Positions 1-6,026 of a DNA stretch of 14,506 nt are shown in pieces (the first letter of the stretch is position 1; the number at the start of each line of letters is the position of its first letter). The DNA is from Clostridia bacterium (lineage in GTDB: Bacteria; Bacillota; Clostridia; Oscillospirales; CAG-272), in the NCBI GenBank assembly GCA_017504335.1, contig JAFVRI010000044.1, forward strand, positions 1-14,506, in the 5' to 3' direction. The translations under genes were made by a program, and so were the position numbers. A model generated the notes under the pieces. The model was given only the letters and a program-made list of their open reading frames with translations, did no database searches and was not told the DNA's origin.

Positions 1-31
1 GCGCCTCTTCGGCCAACTTGAGTACTTCTCC
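1..31 (-). tRNA. tRNA-Ser, 5' part only (cut by window edge)
   Basis: Read on the minus strand, the first 31 bases form the 5' end of a tRNA: acceptor strand GGAGAAG, then TA, a D-arm stem CTC paired with GAG around a 12-base loop containing the GG doublet, then G and the start of the anticodon stem (CGC). This combination matches Bacillota serine tRNAs, from memory most like the GCT-anticodon type. The anticodon, variable arm and 3' half lie outside the window, so the isoacceptor is not proven. The consensus promoter at 74-102 faces it. serS lies about 2.6 kb upstream on the same strand. Confidence 0.8.
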
Positions 32-39
32 ATATGCTC

Positions 40-69
40 GGGCAGATTCGCCGATTTCCAAATCTGCCC
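40..69 (-). other. Leader hairpin of the tRNA-Ser precursor
   Basis: A perfect 9-bp inverted repeat (GGGCAGATT at 40-48, AATCTGCCC at 61-69) with a 12-base loop lies between the predicted transcription start (about 67-70) and the tRNA 5' end at 31. The transcript would therefore begin almost directly with this stem. It may protect the 5' leader or guide RNase P processing. The structure is seen in the sequence; the role is inferred. Confidence 0.5.
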
Positions 70-73
70 TACT

Positions 74-102
74 ATTATACCCCATTTTCATGGGTTTGTC
101 AA
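74..102 (-). promoter_or_regulatory. Consensus SigA promoter for tRNA-Ser
   Basis: On the minus strand TTGACA (97-102) and TATAAT (74-79) are separated by exactly 17 bases, a perfect match to the vegetative sigma factor consensus, as expected for a stable-RNA gene. The spacer holds a small inverted repeat (CCCAT at 81-85, ATGGG at 90-94). It lies just downstream of the GtrA-family stop codon, so the tRNA can be transcribed independently of the upstream operon. Confidence 0.85.
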
Positions 103-126
103 TATCTTTTTTATCTTTTTTTCTTC

Positions 127-657
127 TTATTTCACATCTTTGTTCGGTTCTTTCTTTTTGATCCGAAAGACGAAGAATTTGCTGATGAAATAATTGGAAA
201 AAACAATGACCACGGAAGAGATCGCTTTTGCCCACAGTCTTGCGTCGATGGTAAACGCCATAGAAAAAACGTGAACCTCAAATGAGGGGCAATTGAGTGC
301 TTCCAATCCCTCGATCGATCCGAGGTTGATTCCCACCTCCAAAAAATAGGTCAAAAGGCGGGAGCTGACAAATGCGGTAAACTGTCTGAGCGCTACGCGC
401 CAGCCTTTATCCGCCTCCGTAAACACCCACAATTTACTGGTAATAAAAGAGACAAGCACCCCGGAGACCCACTGAGTTGTGCTTCCCAGGATGTCCAAGA
501 ACGCGGTAGGTTCCCCGTTTTCATCTGACCATATTTTTACGCCGAATTTCAGCGTCAGATACCATGCGAGCAAGGAAACTACGGTGGTTATCAATCCAAA
601 AAACAGATAACTGATCAATTGTCGTTCTTTTTTCAAAAACGCTTTTATCTTCTCCAT
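127..657 (-). CDS. GtrA-family membrane protein
   Basis: A 176-residue integral membrane protein with about four hydrophobic segments (roughly 14-36, 60-79, 92-112 and 140-164). Two repeats of the pattern S-K-x-W/F-V-F (ITSKLWVF at 72-79 and ISKFFVF at 158-164), each at the end of a membrane segment, are typical of the GtrA/DPMS-like family (PF04138). Members are thought to help move or present polyprenyl-linked sugars during cell-surface polysaccharide or teichoic acid glycosylation. No partner glycosyltransferase is in the window, so the substrate is unknown. The ATG at 657 has GGGAGG 9 bases upstream. It is the last gene of the parA-to-gtrA run, 36 bp after rarA. No terminator hairpin is visible before the tRNA promoter. 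The C-terminal tail is lysine-rich and probably cytoplasmic. Confidence 0.8.
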   Translation of the reverse strand: MEKIKAFLKKERQLISYLFFGLITTVVSLLAWYLTLKFGVKIWSDENGEPTAFLDILGSTTQWVSGVLVSFITSKLWVFTEADKGWRVALRQFTAFVSSRLLTYFLEVGINLGSIEGLEALNCPSFEVHVFSMAFTIDARLWAKAISSVVIVFSNYFISKFFVFRIKKKEPNKDVK

Positions 658-693
658 TCCGTTTTCCTCCCTTCGGGATTCTCTTGGTTGGTT

Positions 694-1917
694 TTACTTT
701 TTGATTCGTTCGGCATACTGACGGGCGGCATCCTCATTTTTATTTTCCCCGTATCGGTAATACTGCCGTCCCTTCAAATCTTCAGGCAGATAGGTTTGCT
801 TGACATAATGCGCGGGATAATCGTGAGGATATTTGTATCCCTTGAACAAGGGACTTTGCAAATGCGTGGGAATATTCCGTCCACTTCCCTTCTCCACATC
901 CTCCATGGCTTCATTGATTGCCATATACGCGGAATTGGATTTGGGTGCGGTTGCCAGGAGCATGGCGGCGTTCGCCAAGGGAATCCTTGCTTCGGGCATT
1001 CCAAGCTCCTTTGCCGATTCACAGCAGGCTCTGGTAACCACTGCTGCCATCGGATATGCCAGCCCCACATCCTCAGATGCAATGACCTGCAATCTTCGAC
1101 AGACAGAAATCAACTCGCCGACCGATAAGAGCTTTGCCAGATAAAATGCCGTAGCATCGGGATCAGAGCCCCGGATGGACTTTTGCAGGCAGGACAACAG
1201 ATCATAGTGGGTATCCTCGTCGAAGTTCCCCACCGGAACATGGAAGCTGTCCACGGCATCCCGCGTAATCTCTTGCTCTGAGGCAAAGTAGGCGTTTTCC
1301 ATCAGCACAATGGCATGACGTACATCTCCCGACGTTGTGCGAGCGATATAGAGAAGCACCTCGTCTGTTACGGTCTTTGTCTTTCCCATCTCTTCATTGA
1401 GATACTCGAGGGCTCGCTTGAGCGCAATGGCAACGTCATCGGGCGAGACCGGCTTGAACTCGAACAACGAAGAACGGGAAAGAATGGCATTGTAGATATA
1501 AAAATGTGGATTCTCGGTGGTGGAGGCGATCAGGGTGACCCGACCGTCCTCGATGTATTCGAGCAGTGCTTGCTGCTGCTTTTTGTTAAAGTACTGGATC
1601 TCATCGATATACAGCAAAATTCCGCCCGTTGCGAACACGCTGTTGGTTCCCGAGAGAATGTCCTTTACATCCGAGAGGGATGCGGTGGTGGCATTCAGAC
1701 GGTGGAACACCATATTGGATTCCCTCGCGATGATTTCGGCGGCGGTTGTTTTTCCTGTGCCGGGCGGTCCATAGAAGATCATATTGGTAATCCGACCGCT
1801 TGCCAGCATATTTCGGATCACCCCTCGCTCTCCGAACAGATGGCTCTGTCCAACGATGCGATCGATAGTTTTGGGGCGGAGCGCCTCGGCGGTCCGTATA
1901 TTCATCATATTAGACAC
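694..1917 (-). CDS. rarA: Replication-associated recombination protein A (RarA/MgsA)
   Basis: A 407-residue clamp-loader-like AAA+ ATPase that acts at stalled replication forks and single-strand/double-strand DNA junctions. Visible motifs: Walker A GPPGTGKT (50-57), Walker B LLYIDEIQ (101-108), sensor 1 around ASTTENP (131-137), and the LSRSSLF segment (146-152) carrying the conserved arginine. The C-terminal half, with an AYMAINEAM motif and a PTHLQSPLFKGYKYPHDYP-like stretch, matches the MgsA C-terminal tetramerisation domain, so this is RarA and not RuvB or DnaX. Length is in the usual range of about 410-450. The start is taken as GTG at 1917 because AAGGAGG lies 12 bases upstream; the first ATG (1908) would be 21 bases away. 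It sits 28 bp after the unknown membrane-protein gene and 36 bp before the GtrA-family gene. Confidence 0.93.
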   Translation of the reverse strand: MSNMMNIRTAEALRPKTIDRIVGQSHLFGERGVIRNMLASGRITNMIFYGPPGTGKTTAAEIIARESNMVFHRLNATTASLSDVKDILSGTNSVFATGGILLYIDEIQYFNKKQQQALLEYIEDGRVTLIASTTENPHFYIYNAILSRSSLFEFKPVSPDDVAIALKRALEYLNEEMGKTKTVTDEVLLYIARTTSGDVRHAIVLMENAYFASEQEITRDAVDSFHVPVGNFDEDTHYDLLSCLQKSIRGSDPDATAFYLAKLLSVGELISVCRRLQVIASEDVGLAYPMAAVVTRACCESAKELGMPEARIPLANAAMLLATAPKSNSAYMAINEAMEDVEKGSGRNIPTHLQSPLFKGYKYPHDYPAHYVKQTYLPEDLKGRQYYRYGENKNEDAARQYAERIKK

Positions 1918-1945
1918 GAAACGTCAAAGCCTCCTTCTTGATCGA

Positions 1946-2599
1946 TCAGACACTTGTGTCGTTAAACATTTCCAAAAAGTCATTGAGCAGAGAAAGCAGG
2001 AACGGAAGCGCGCCGAGCACAACCAGCATGAATACGATCATGCCCGCGGCAAAGGCGATGGCACCAAACCAGGTATTTCCCTTCCCTTCAAATTTCACAT
2101 CCGCCATGTATTTCATGTCCTCGGGGATATAAAAGTGATGGATGTCGGGATCGATTCGAAACTCGGTTGCCTTTTTGTTTGCCTTCTTTTGCTTTTCCGT
2201 CAGCGCTTCCCAGTGCGCCTCTTCCTCCGCGCATTTTACCACCCGTCGCAGAGAGGGACTTTTACGGACGGCTCTGCGGATCATCAGCTTGTCCGCATAG
2301 TTCATTTCGGGTAATGTTTTTCCACTTTCGGGTGATAGGCAATTCTCGGCAAGCAGAGCTCGGACGAACCGCCCGAGAATCTGCTTATTATAGACCGCTA
2401 CAAAGCCACCCAGCGCCAATCCCAGGAAGATTCCGACGATAATCAGGCGTAGAGAGGTATTGCCCAGCGCTCCGAGATGGATATTCGAAAATTCGGGCAG
2501 TTCCCCGAAATAGGCTTGATACAGGGTATCCCAAAAGCCCCCGATGGTAGAGGGCATATCCGCCGATGAGGTCAAGGCATAGAAATGTGTACCTTTCAT
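1946..2599 (-). CDS. Unknown two-helix membrane protein
   Basis: I do not recognise this 217-residue protein. It has two clear membrane segments (about 51-70 and 177-205). Between them is a soluble region of about 105 residues that is rich in charge, with a lysine/glutamate-rich stretch near 124-146 and then a region ending IPEDMKYMADVKFEGKG (158-174). There is no signal peptide: the first 40 residues are only mildly hydrophobic. The ATG at 2599 has GGAGG six bases upstream, placed only a few bases past the serS stop. It lies 17 bp after serS and 28 bp before rarA, so it is co-transcribed with them. Codon use resembles its neighbours. It may be a lineage-specific membrane protein; no function can be claimed. 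Confidence 0.75.
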   Translation of the reverse strand: MKGTHFYALTSSADMPSTIGGFWDTLYQAYFGELPEFSNIHLGALGNTSLRLIIVGIFLGLALGGFVAVYNKQILGRFVRALLAENCLSPESGKTLPEMNYADKLMIRRAVRKSPSLRRVVKCAEEEAHWEALTEKQKKANKKATEFRIDPDIHHFYIPEDMKYMADVKFEGKGNTWFGAIAFAAGMIVFMLVVLGALPFLLSLLNDFLEMFNDTSV

Positions 2600-2616
2600 T
2601 CGGCTCCTCCGATTTC

Positions 2617-3897
2617 TTACTTCTTGATGATATCTACACCAACGTATTTGCGCAGAACCTCAGGAACGACAACAGAGCCGTCTGCCTGCTGATTCTGCTC
2701 GACCAGTGCGGGAAGAATACGGCTGGTTGCCAGACCGGAGCCGTTCAGGGTATGAACAAATTCGGTCTTTCCGTCTGCTCTCTTGACGCGCATCATGCCG
2801 CGGCGCGCCTGATAATCGCGTGCGTTGGATACCGAGGAAACCTCCTTGTATCCGTTCATGGAAGGAATGTTGATTTCGATATCGTAGGTGCGTGCCATGG
2901 ATGCGGAGCAGTCCTCTGCCGCCAGCTTAACGGTGCGGAAGTGGAAGCCAAGACCCTTAACCAGATTCTCGGCATTGGCTACCAGCTCCTCGAATGCCTC
3001 GTCGCTCTTCTCGGGCAGGGTGTACTGAACCATCTCTACCTTATTGAACTGGTGACCTCTGACCATTCCGCGCTCGTCTGCGCGGTAGCTGCCTGCTTCG
3101 CGGCGGAAGCAAGGTGTGTAGCTGATATACTTGCGGGGCAGATCTGCCTCGGTGAGAATCTCATCTCTGTGCAACGACACAAGCGCGGTCTCTGCGGTGG
3201 GCAGCATAAAGCGGCGGCGTTCATCCTCGGCGGTTTCCAGCCAGTATACATCGTCTGCAAACTTGGGGAACTGACCTGCGGTCAGACCGCACTCATAGCC
3301 CAGCATATGGGGAACGAGAACCAACTCGTAGCCGTTTCCGATATGGGTATCCACAAAGTAGTTCAGGAGCGCCCATTCCAAGCGCGCGCCCATGCCACGA
3401 TAGATCCAGAAGCCTGCTCCCGAGAGCTTGGTTCCTCTCTTATAGTCGATCAGACCGAGGTCCGTGCAGAGATCTACGTGATTCTTAGGCTCAAAGTCAA
3501 ATACCTTGGGATCGCCAAAGAAGCGCAGAGGCTCGTTGTTTTCCTTTCCGCCGGGCAGAAGATCCTCATCGGGCAGGTTGGGAAGCCCCAGCATAACCGA
3601 CTGGAACTGGGTTTCGACCGTCTTCAGACGCTCATCGATCTCCTTGGTCTTTGCGCTCATTTCCTTCATCTGTACGAAAATGGCGGAAACATCCTTCCCC
3701 TCCTTCTTGTAGACAGGGATCATTTTGTTCATTTTGTTCTGCTCAGCCTTGATGGACTCGGTCTCGGCAATGAGCGCTCTTCTTTCGGCATCCAGCGACA
3801 AAATTTGAGCAATTTCTTCCTTGGCGTCCTTTCCCTTCTTCGCAAGTCTGGCAATGACTTCATCGGGATTTTCCTTGATGTATTTGATGTCTAACAT
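2617..3897 (-). CDS. serS: Seryl-tRNA synthetase
   Basis: A 426-residue class II aminoacyl-tRNA synthetase that charges tRNA-Ser (and tRNA-Sec where present) with serine in the cytoplasm. Residues 1-105 form the N-terminal long coiled-coil arm that grips the tRNA-Ser variable arm. Catalytic motifs follow: TAETALV (234-240), motif 2 with CFRREAGS (263-270) and RGMVRGHQFNKVEM (276-289), the KEVSSVSN segment (351-358), and motif 3 LNGSGLATSRILPALVEQNQ (384-403). The usual SSCSN...DFQARR signature reads SSVSNARDYQARR, and the preceding stretch (DCSASMARTYDIEINIP) is also atypical, so this is a divergent SerS. The key arginines and glutamates remain, so it is probably active. ATG 3897 has AGGAGA upstream. 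It starts 33 bp after parB, which leaves no room for a T-box leader. Confidence 0.95.
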   Translation of the reverse strand: MLDIKYIKENPDEVIARLAKKGKDAKEEIAQILSLDAERRALIAETESIKAEQNKMNKMIPVYKKEGKDVSAIFVQMKEMSAKTKEIDERLKTVETQFQSVMLGLPNLPDEDLLPGGKENNEPLRFFGDPKVFDFEPKNHVDLCTDLGLIDYKRGTKLSGAGFWIYRGMGARLEWALLNYFVDTHIGNGYELVLVPHMLGYECGLTAGQFPKFADDVYWLETAEDERRRFMLPTAETALVSLHRDEILTEADLPRKYISYTPCFRREAGSYRADERGMVRGHQFNKVEMVQYTLPEKSDEAFEELVANAENLVKGLGFHFRTVKLAAEDCSASMARTYDIEINIPSMNGYKEVSSVSNARDYQARRGMMRVKRADGKTEFVHTLNGSGLATSRILPALVEQNQQADGSVVVPEVLRKYVGVDIIKK

Positions 3898-3930
3898 AAT
3901 TTATCTCCTATTTCCATTTTTTTCCAATTC

Positions 3931-4833
3931 TTAGTTTGCTGTTTCGTTAAAAATATCATTTCCGCAGAGCATCAGAAGCAATGCTTCCAAATCCTCGTCG
4001 TTGTCGTAGGTCAGCTCCACGACCTTCTTTCTGGTGGAACGGGAAATTCTGACCTTTCTGCCCAAGGTGGAGGTAGCGCGGTGCTCCAGCTCCTTCATAT
4101 GAACCTTTACCTGAGTGGAAACCTTTTCCTCCTCAGACTCCTCCGACTGCACCTGCATGCTCTTGATGCGATTGACCAGCGCTTCTACCTCGCGAACCGA
4201 AAGTCCCTTTTGCAGAATGCGCTCGGCAACCTCGCGCATGCTTTCCTCGGTAGGAAGTCCGAGAAGCGCTCTGGCATGTCCCGCGGTCAGATCGCCTGTG
4301 CGGAGCAAATCCAAAACCTCCTCCGGGAGATCCAACAGACGAAGCATATTGGTAATTGCCACACGGCTTTTTCCTACCTGTTTTGCGACCTCTTCCTGCG
4401 TCATGCCGAATTTCTCGATCAAGGATCCGTATCCCATCGCTTCTTCTACGGGGTTCAGATCCTCTCTTTGGATATTCTCGATCAATGCGACCTGCGCTGC
4501 CTTTAATTCATCACCGTCAAATACGACCGCGGGAATTTCCGTAAGTCCCGCCATCTTTGCGGCGCGCCAACGGCGCTCACCTGCAATGATCTCGTAAAGA
4601 CCGGGGATATCACTGTTTTCCTTTACGATAATGGGCTGTAATACGCCGTATTCGGCAATCGAATCTGCCAGCGTCTCCAGTGCTTCCTTTTCAAAGGTTT
4701 TTCGGGGCTGATCTCTTCTGGGCTCAATATCGGACAAACGGATGCTCTTTCCCGAACCACCGCTCAAAGAATTATCGTCCAGGATGTCATAGAACTGTCT
4801 TCCCAGTCCTCTTTCCTCAAGTTTTCTTGCCAT
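3931..4833 (-). CDS. parB: Chromosome-partitioning protein ParB (Spo0J)
   Basis: A 300-residue CTP-dependent DNA clamp that loads at parS, spreads on DNA, recruits SMC and stimulates the ATPase ParA. Order of parts: N-terminal ParA-activating peptide with GLGR (9-12); CTP-binding N-domain with QPRKTF (42-47), GERRWRAAK (85-93) and ENIQREDLNP (119-128); helix-turn-helix around 145-165 (GKSRVAITNMLRLL), followed by TAGHARALLG (183-192); a charged linker; and a C-terminal dimerisation domain. The AGHARA form (glycine at that position) and the SR-x-x-ITN helix are of ParB/Spo0J type, unlike the noc product in this window. The ATG at 4833 has a modest AGGGA upstream, weaker than its neighbours. 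It starts 20 bp after the 75-codon gene and belongs to the parA operon. Its own sites are probably the three parS at 6011, 6920 and 7829. Confidence 0.95.
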   Translation of the reverse strand: MARKLEERGLGRQFYDILDDNSLSGGSGKSIRLSDIEPRRDQPRKTFEKEALETLADSIAEYGVLQPIIVKENSDIPGLYEIIAGERRWRAAKMAGLTEIPAVVFDGDELKAAQVALIENIQREDLNPVEEAMGYGSLIEKFGMTQEEVAKQVGKSRVAITNMLRLLDLPEEVLDLLRTGDLTAGHARALLGLPTEESMREVAERILQKGLSVREVEALVNRIKSMQVQSEESEEEKVSTQVKVHMKELEHRATSTLGRKVRISRSTRKKVVELTYDNDEDLEALLLMLCGNDIFNETAN

Positions 4834-4853
4834 AATTCTGTTCCCTATCTGTT

Positions 4854-5081
4854 TTATTTGAAGTTTTTGAAGTTGGCTCTTACACTTCTGTTCTTGTGCT
4901 TTGTCTCATATAAGCTTTTGCTTTCCTGCGTGGGAGTCGGAGTTTCCTCGGTGGGGGCAATATGGATGGTTTCACTTCCCTGGCGGATGGATGCGCTTCC
5001 CTTTCCAGTGCGAACCTGGGGGGTGTTATCCTCCAACAGCTCACCGAGACTTCTTCCAAGCCCTGACAATTTTTTTGCCAT
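4854..5081 (-). CDS. Small protein with a ParB-like N-terminal ParA-activating peptide
   Basis: A 75-residue protein encoded between parA and parB. Its first 20 residues (MAKKLSGLGRSLGELLEDNT) match the start of ParB/Spo0J proteins, where a short Lys/Arg-rich peptide with a GLG(K/R) core stimulates ParA ATPase. They also resemble the start of the ParB in this window (GLGR...LDDN). After residue 20 there is no CTP-binding domain, no helix-turn-helix and no dimerisation domain. Instead there is a Thr/Pro/Gln/Glu-rich, probably disordered stretch (20-55) and a basic tail (KHKNRSVRANFKNFK, 61-75). It has a strong AAGGAG eight bases before the ATG at 5081, starts 12 bp after the parA stop and ends 20 bp before parB, so it is probably translated. 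It could be a stand-alone ParA activator or competitor. Alternatively it is a relic of a duplicated parB 5' end. Function is inferred only. Confidence 0.7.
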   Translation of the reverse strand: MAKKLSGLGRSLGELLEDNTPQVRTGKGSASIRQGSETIHIAPTEETPTPTQESKSLYETKHKNRSVRANFKNFK

Positions 5082-5093
5082 GGCGGATTCTCC

Positions 5094-5855
5094 TTAGATT
5101 CTGGTTGCCAATTCCTTGGCAACCTCCATGTATTCCTTGGCGCCCTTGGAGTTCTTATCGTGATAATATGCGGGCTTTCCGAAGCCGGGAGCCTCGGTCA
5201 GCTTTACGTTTCTGGAGATCTTTGTCTCAAACAAACGGTCGGAATAATGCTTTTGCAGCTCGGCAATGACCTGCATCGAAAGCAAAAGACGGCTGTTGTA
5301 CATGGTGATCAGAATTCCGCTCAGCGTCAGATCGGGGTTGTAGAGACGTTTGATCCGGTTGATGGTGACCATCAACTGAGAAAGACCCTCCAACGCGTAA
5401 AATTCGCATTGCATGGGGACGATGACGCCGTCACTTGCTGCAAATGCGTTGATGGTCAGCATGCCGAGCGAGGGCGGACAGTCGATCAAAATGTAGTCAT
5501 AGGTATCCTTTACCTCTGCCAGAGCGGTTTTCATGCGAAATTCGCTCTCGTCAAAGTCAAAAAGATCAAATTCGGCTCCTGCCAAAGCGGTGTTGGTCGG
5601 GATAACCGAGAGATTTTGAAAAGGTGTTTCGATTGCGATCTCCGAGGCGGGTTTTTCACCGGTCAAAAGATCTCTGGTAGAAGCCTTCAATCCCTTTTTG
5701 GAGATACCGACACCACTGGTGGTATTTCCCTGAGGGTCCAAATCCACGATCAAAACTTTATGTCCGAGCAAGCCAAGAGCTGCTGCGATATTCACGCAGG
5801 ATGTGGTCTTTCCTACGCCGCCCTTTTGGTTTGCAAATGCAATAATTTTTCCCAT
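5094..5855 (-). CDS. parA: Chromosome-partitioning ATPase ParA (Soj)
   Basis: A 253-residue deviant Walker A ATPase that binds the nucleoid non-specifically as an ATP dimer and is switched off by the ParB N-terminus; in Bacillus it also controls DnaA. Visible motifs: KGGVGKTT (11-18, signature lysine at 11), DLDPQGNTTSG (38-48), YILIDCPPSLG (121-131), QCEFYALEGLSQL (149-161) and RNVKLTEAPGFGKP (215-228), all typical of Soj. The start is set at the ATG at 5855: it has AAAGGA about nine bases upstream and gives the canonical N-terminus. The longer frame from 5903 adds 16 basic residues, lacks a ribosome binding site and would start only a few bases after the predicted transcript start. It is the first gene of the operon and has its own promoter at 5917-5945. 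Confidence 0.96.
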   Translation of the reverse strand: MGKIIAFANQKGGVGKTTSCVNIAAALGLLGHKVLIVDLDPQGNTTSGVGISKKGLKASTRDLLTGEKPASEIAIETPFQNLSVIPTNTALAGAEFDLFDFDESEFRMKTALAEVKDTYDYILIDCPPSLGMLTINAFAASDGVIVPMQCEFYALEGLSQLMVTINRIKRLYNPDLTLSGILITMYNSRLLLSMQVIAELQKHYSDRLFETKISRNVKLTEAPGFGKPAYYHDKNSKGAKEYMEVAKELATRI

Positions 5856-5874
5856 AGGGTGTTTCCTTTCTTGC

Positions 5875-5896
5875 TTGTACTTCGTTTTATGTACAA
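5875..5896. repeat. Inverted repeat in the parA leader
   Basis: TTGTAC (5875-5880) and GTACAA (5891-5896) form a 6-bp inverted repeat around a 10-base spacer, inside the roughly 55-base leader of parA and ahead of its ribosome binding site. It could be an operator half-site pair or a weak hairpin. The repeat is visible; any role is inferred. Confidence 0.3.
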
Positions 5897-5916
5897 ATTT
5901 CATTTTTGCATCTTAT

Positions 5917-5945
5917 ATTATAGCACATTTGCCCTTGCTTTGCAA
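5917..5945 (-). promoter_or_regulatory. SigA promoter of the parA operon
   Basis: On the minus strand TTGCAA (5940-5945) and TATAAT (5917-5922) are 17 bases apart, and TGC immediately before the -10 gives an extended -10. Transcription would start near 5910. The nearest parS is 66 bp upstream of the -35, so ParB spreading could influence this promoter. Confidence 0.75.
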
Positions 5946-5973
5946 GAGTTATCTTTATATTTTTCAAAAATAT

Positions 5974-6008
5974 ATGGGAGAAATGCCAACATTGTACATT
6001 TCTCCCAT
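5974..6008 (-). terminator. Intrinsic terminator after noc
   Basis: A perfect 12-bp inverted repeat (ATGGGAGAAATG at 5974-5985, CATTTCTCCCAT at 5997-6008) with an 11-base loop lies just past the noc stop and the parS site. On the minus strand the stem is followed by ATATATTTTTG, a usable though interrupted U-rich tail. It separates noc from the parA promoter. Confidence 0.6.
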
Positions 6009-6010
6009 GA

Positions 6011-6026
6011 TGTTTCACGTGAAACA
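6011..6026. promoter_or_regulatory. parS: parS site 1 (ParB loading site)
   Basis: TGTTTCACGTGAAACA is a perfect copy of the Bacillota parS 16-mer at which ParB loads. The palindrome extends to 22 bp (6008-6029). It directly abuts the noc stop codon (complement of 6027-6029) and lies between the noc stop and the noc terminator stem. Confidence 0.93.

Noticed and set aside
2566..3894. A 442-codon plus-strand frame opposite serS
   Set aside because: It is antisense to a clear seryl-tRNA synthetase gene, has no recognisable domain and mirrors the codon pattern of serS.
5856..5903. A 16-codon longer N-terminus for ParA (start at 5903)
   Set aside because: It has no ribosome binding site, begins almost at the predicted transcript start and lies outside the ParA family alignment; the ATG at 5855 has a good site.
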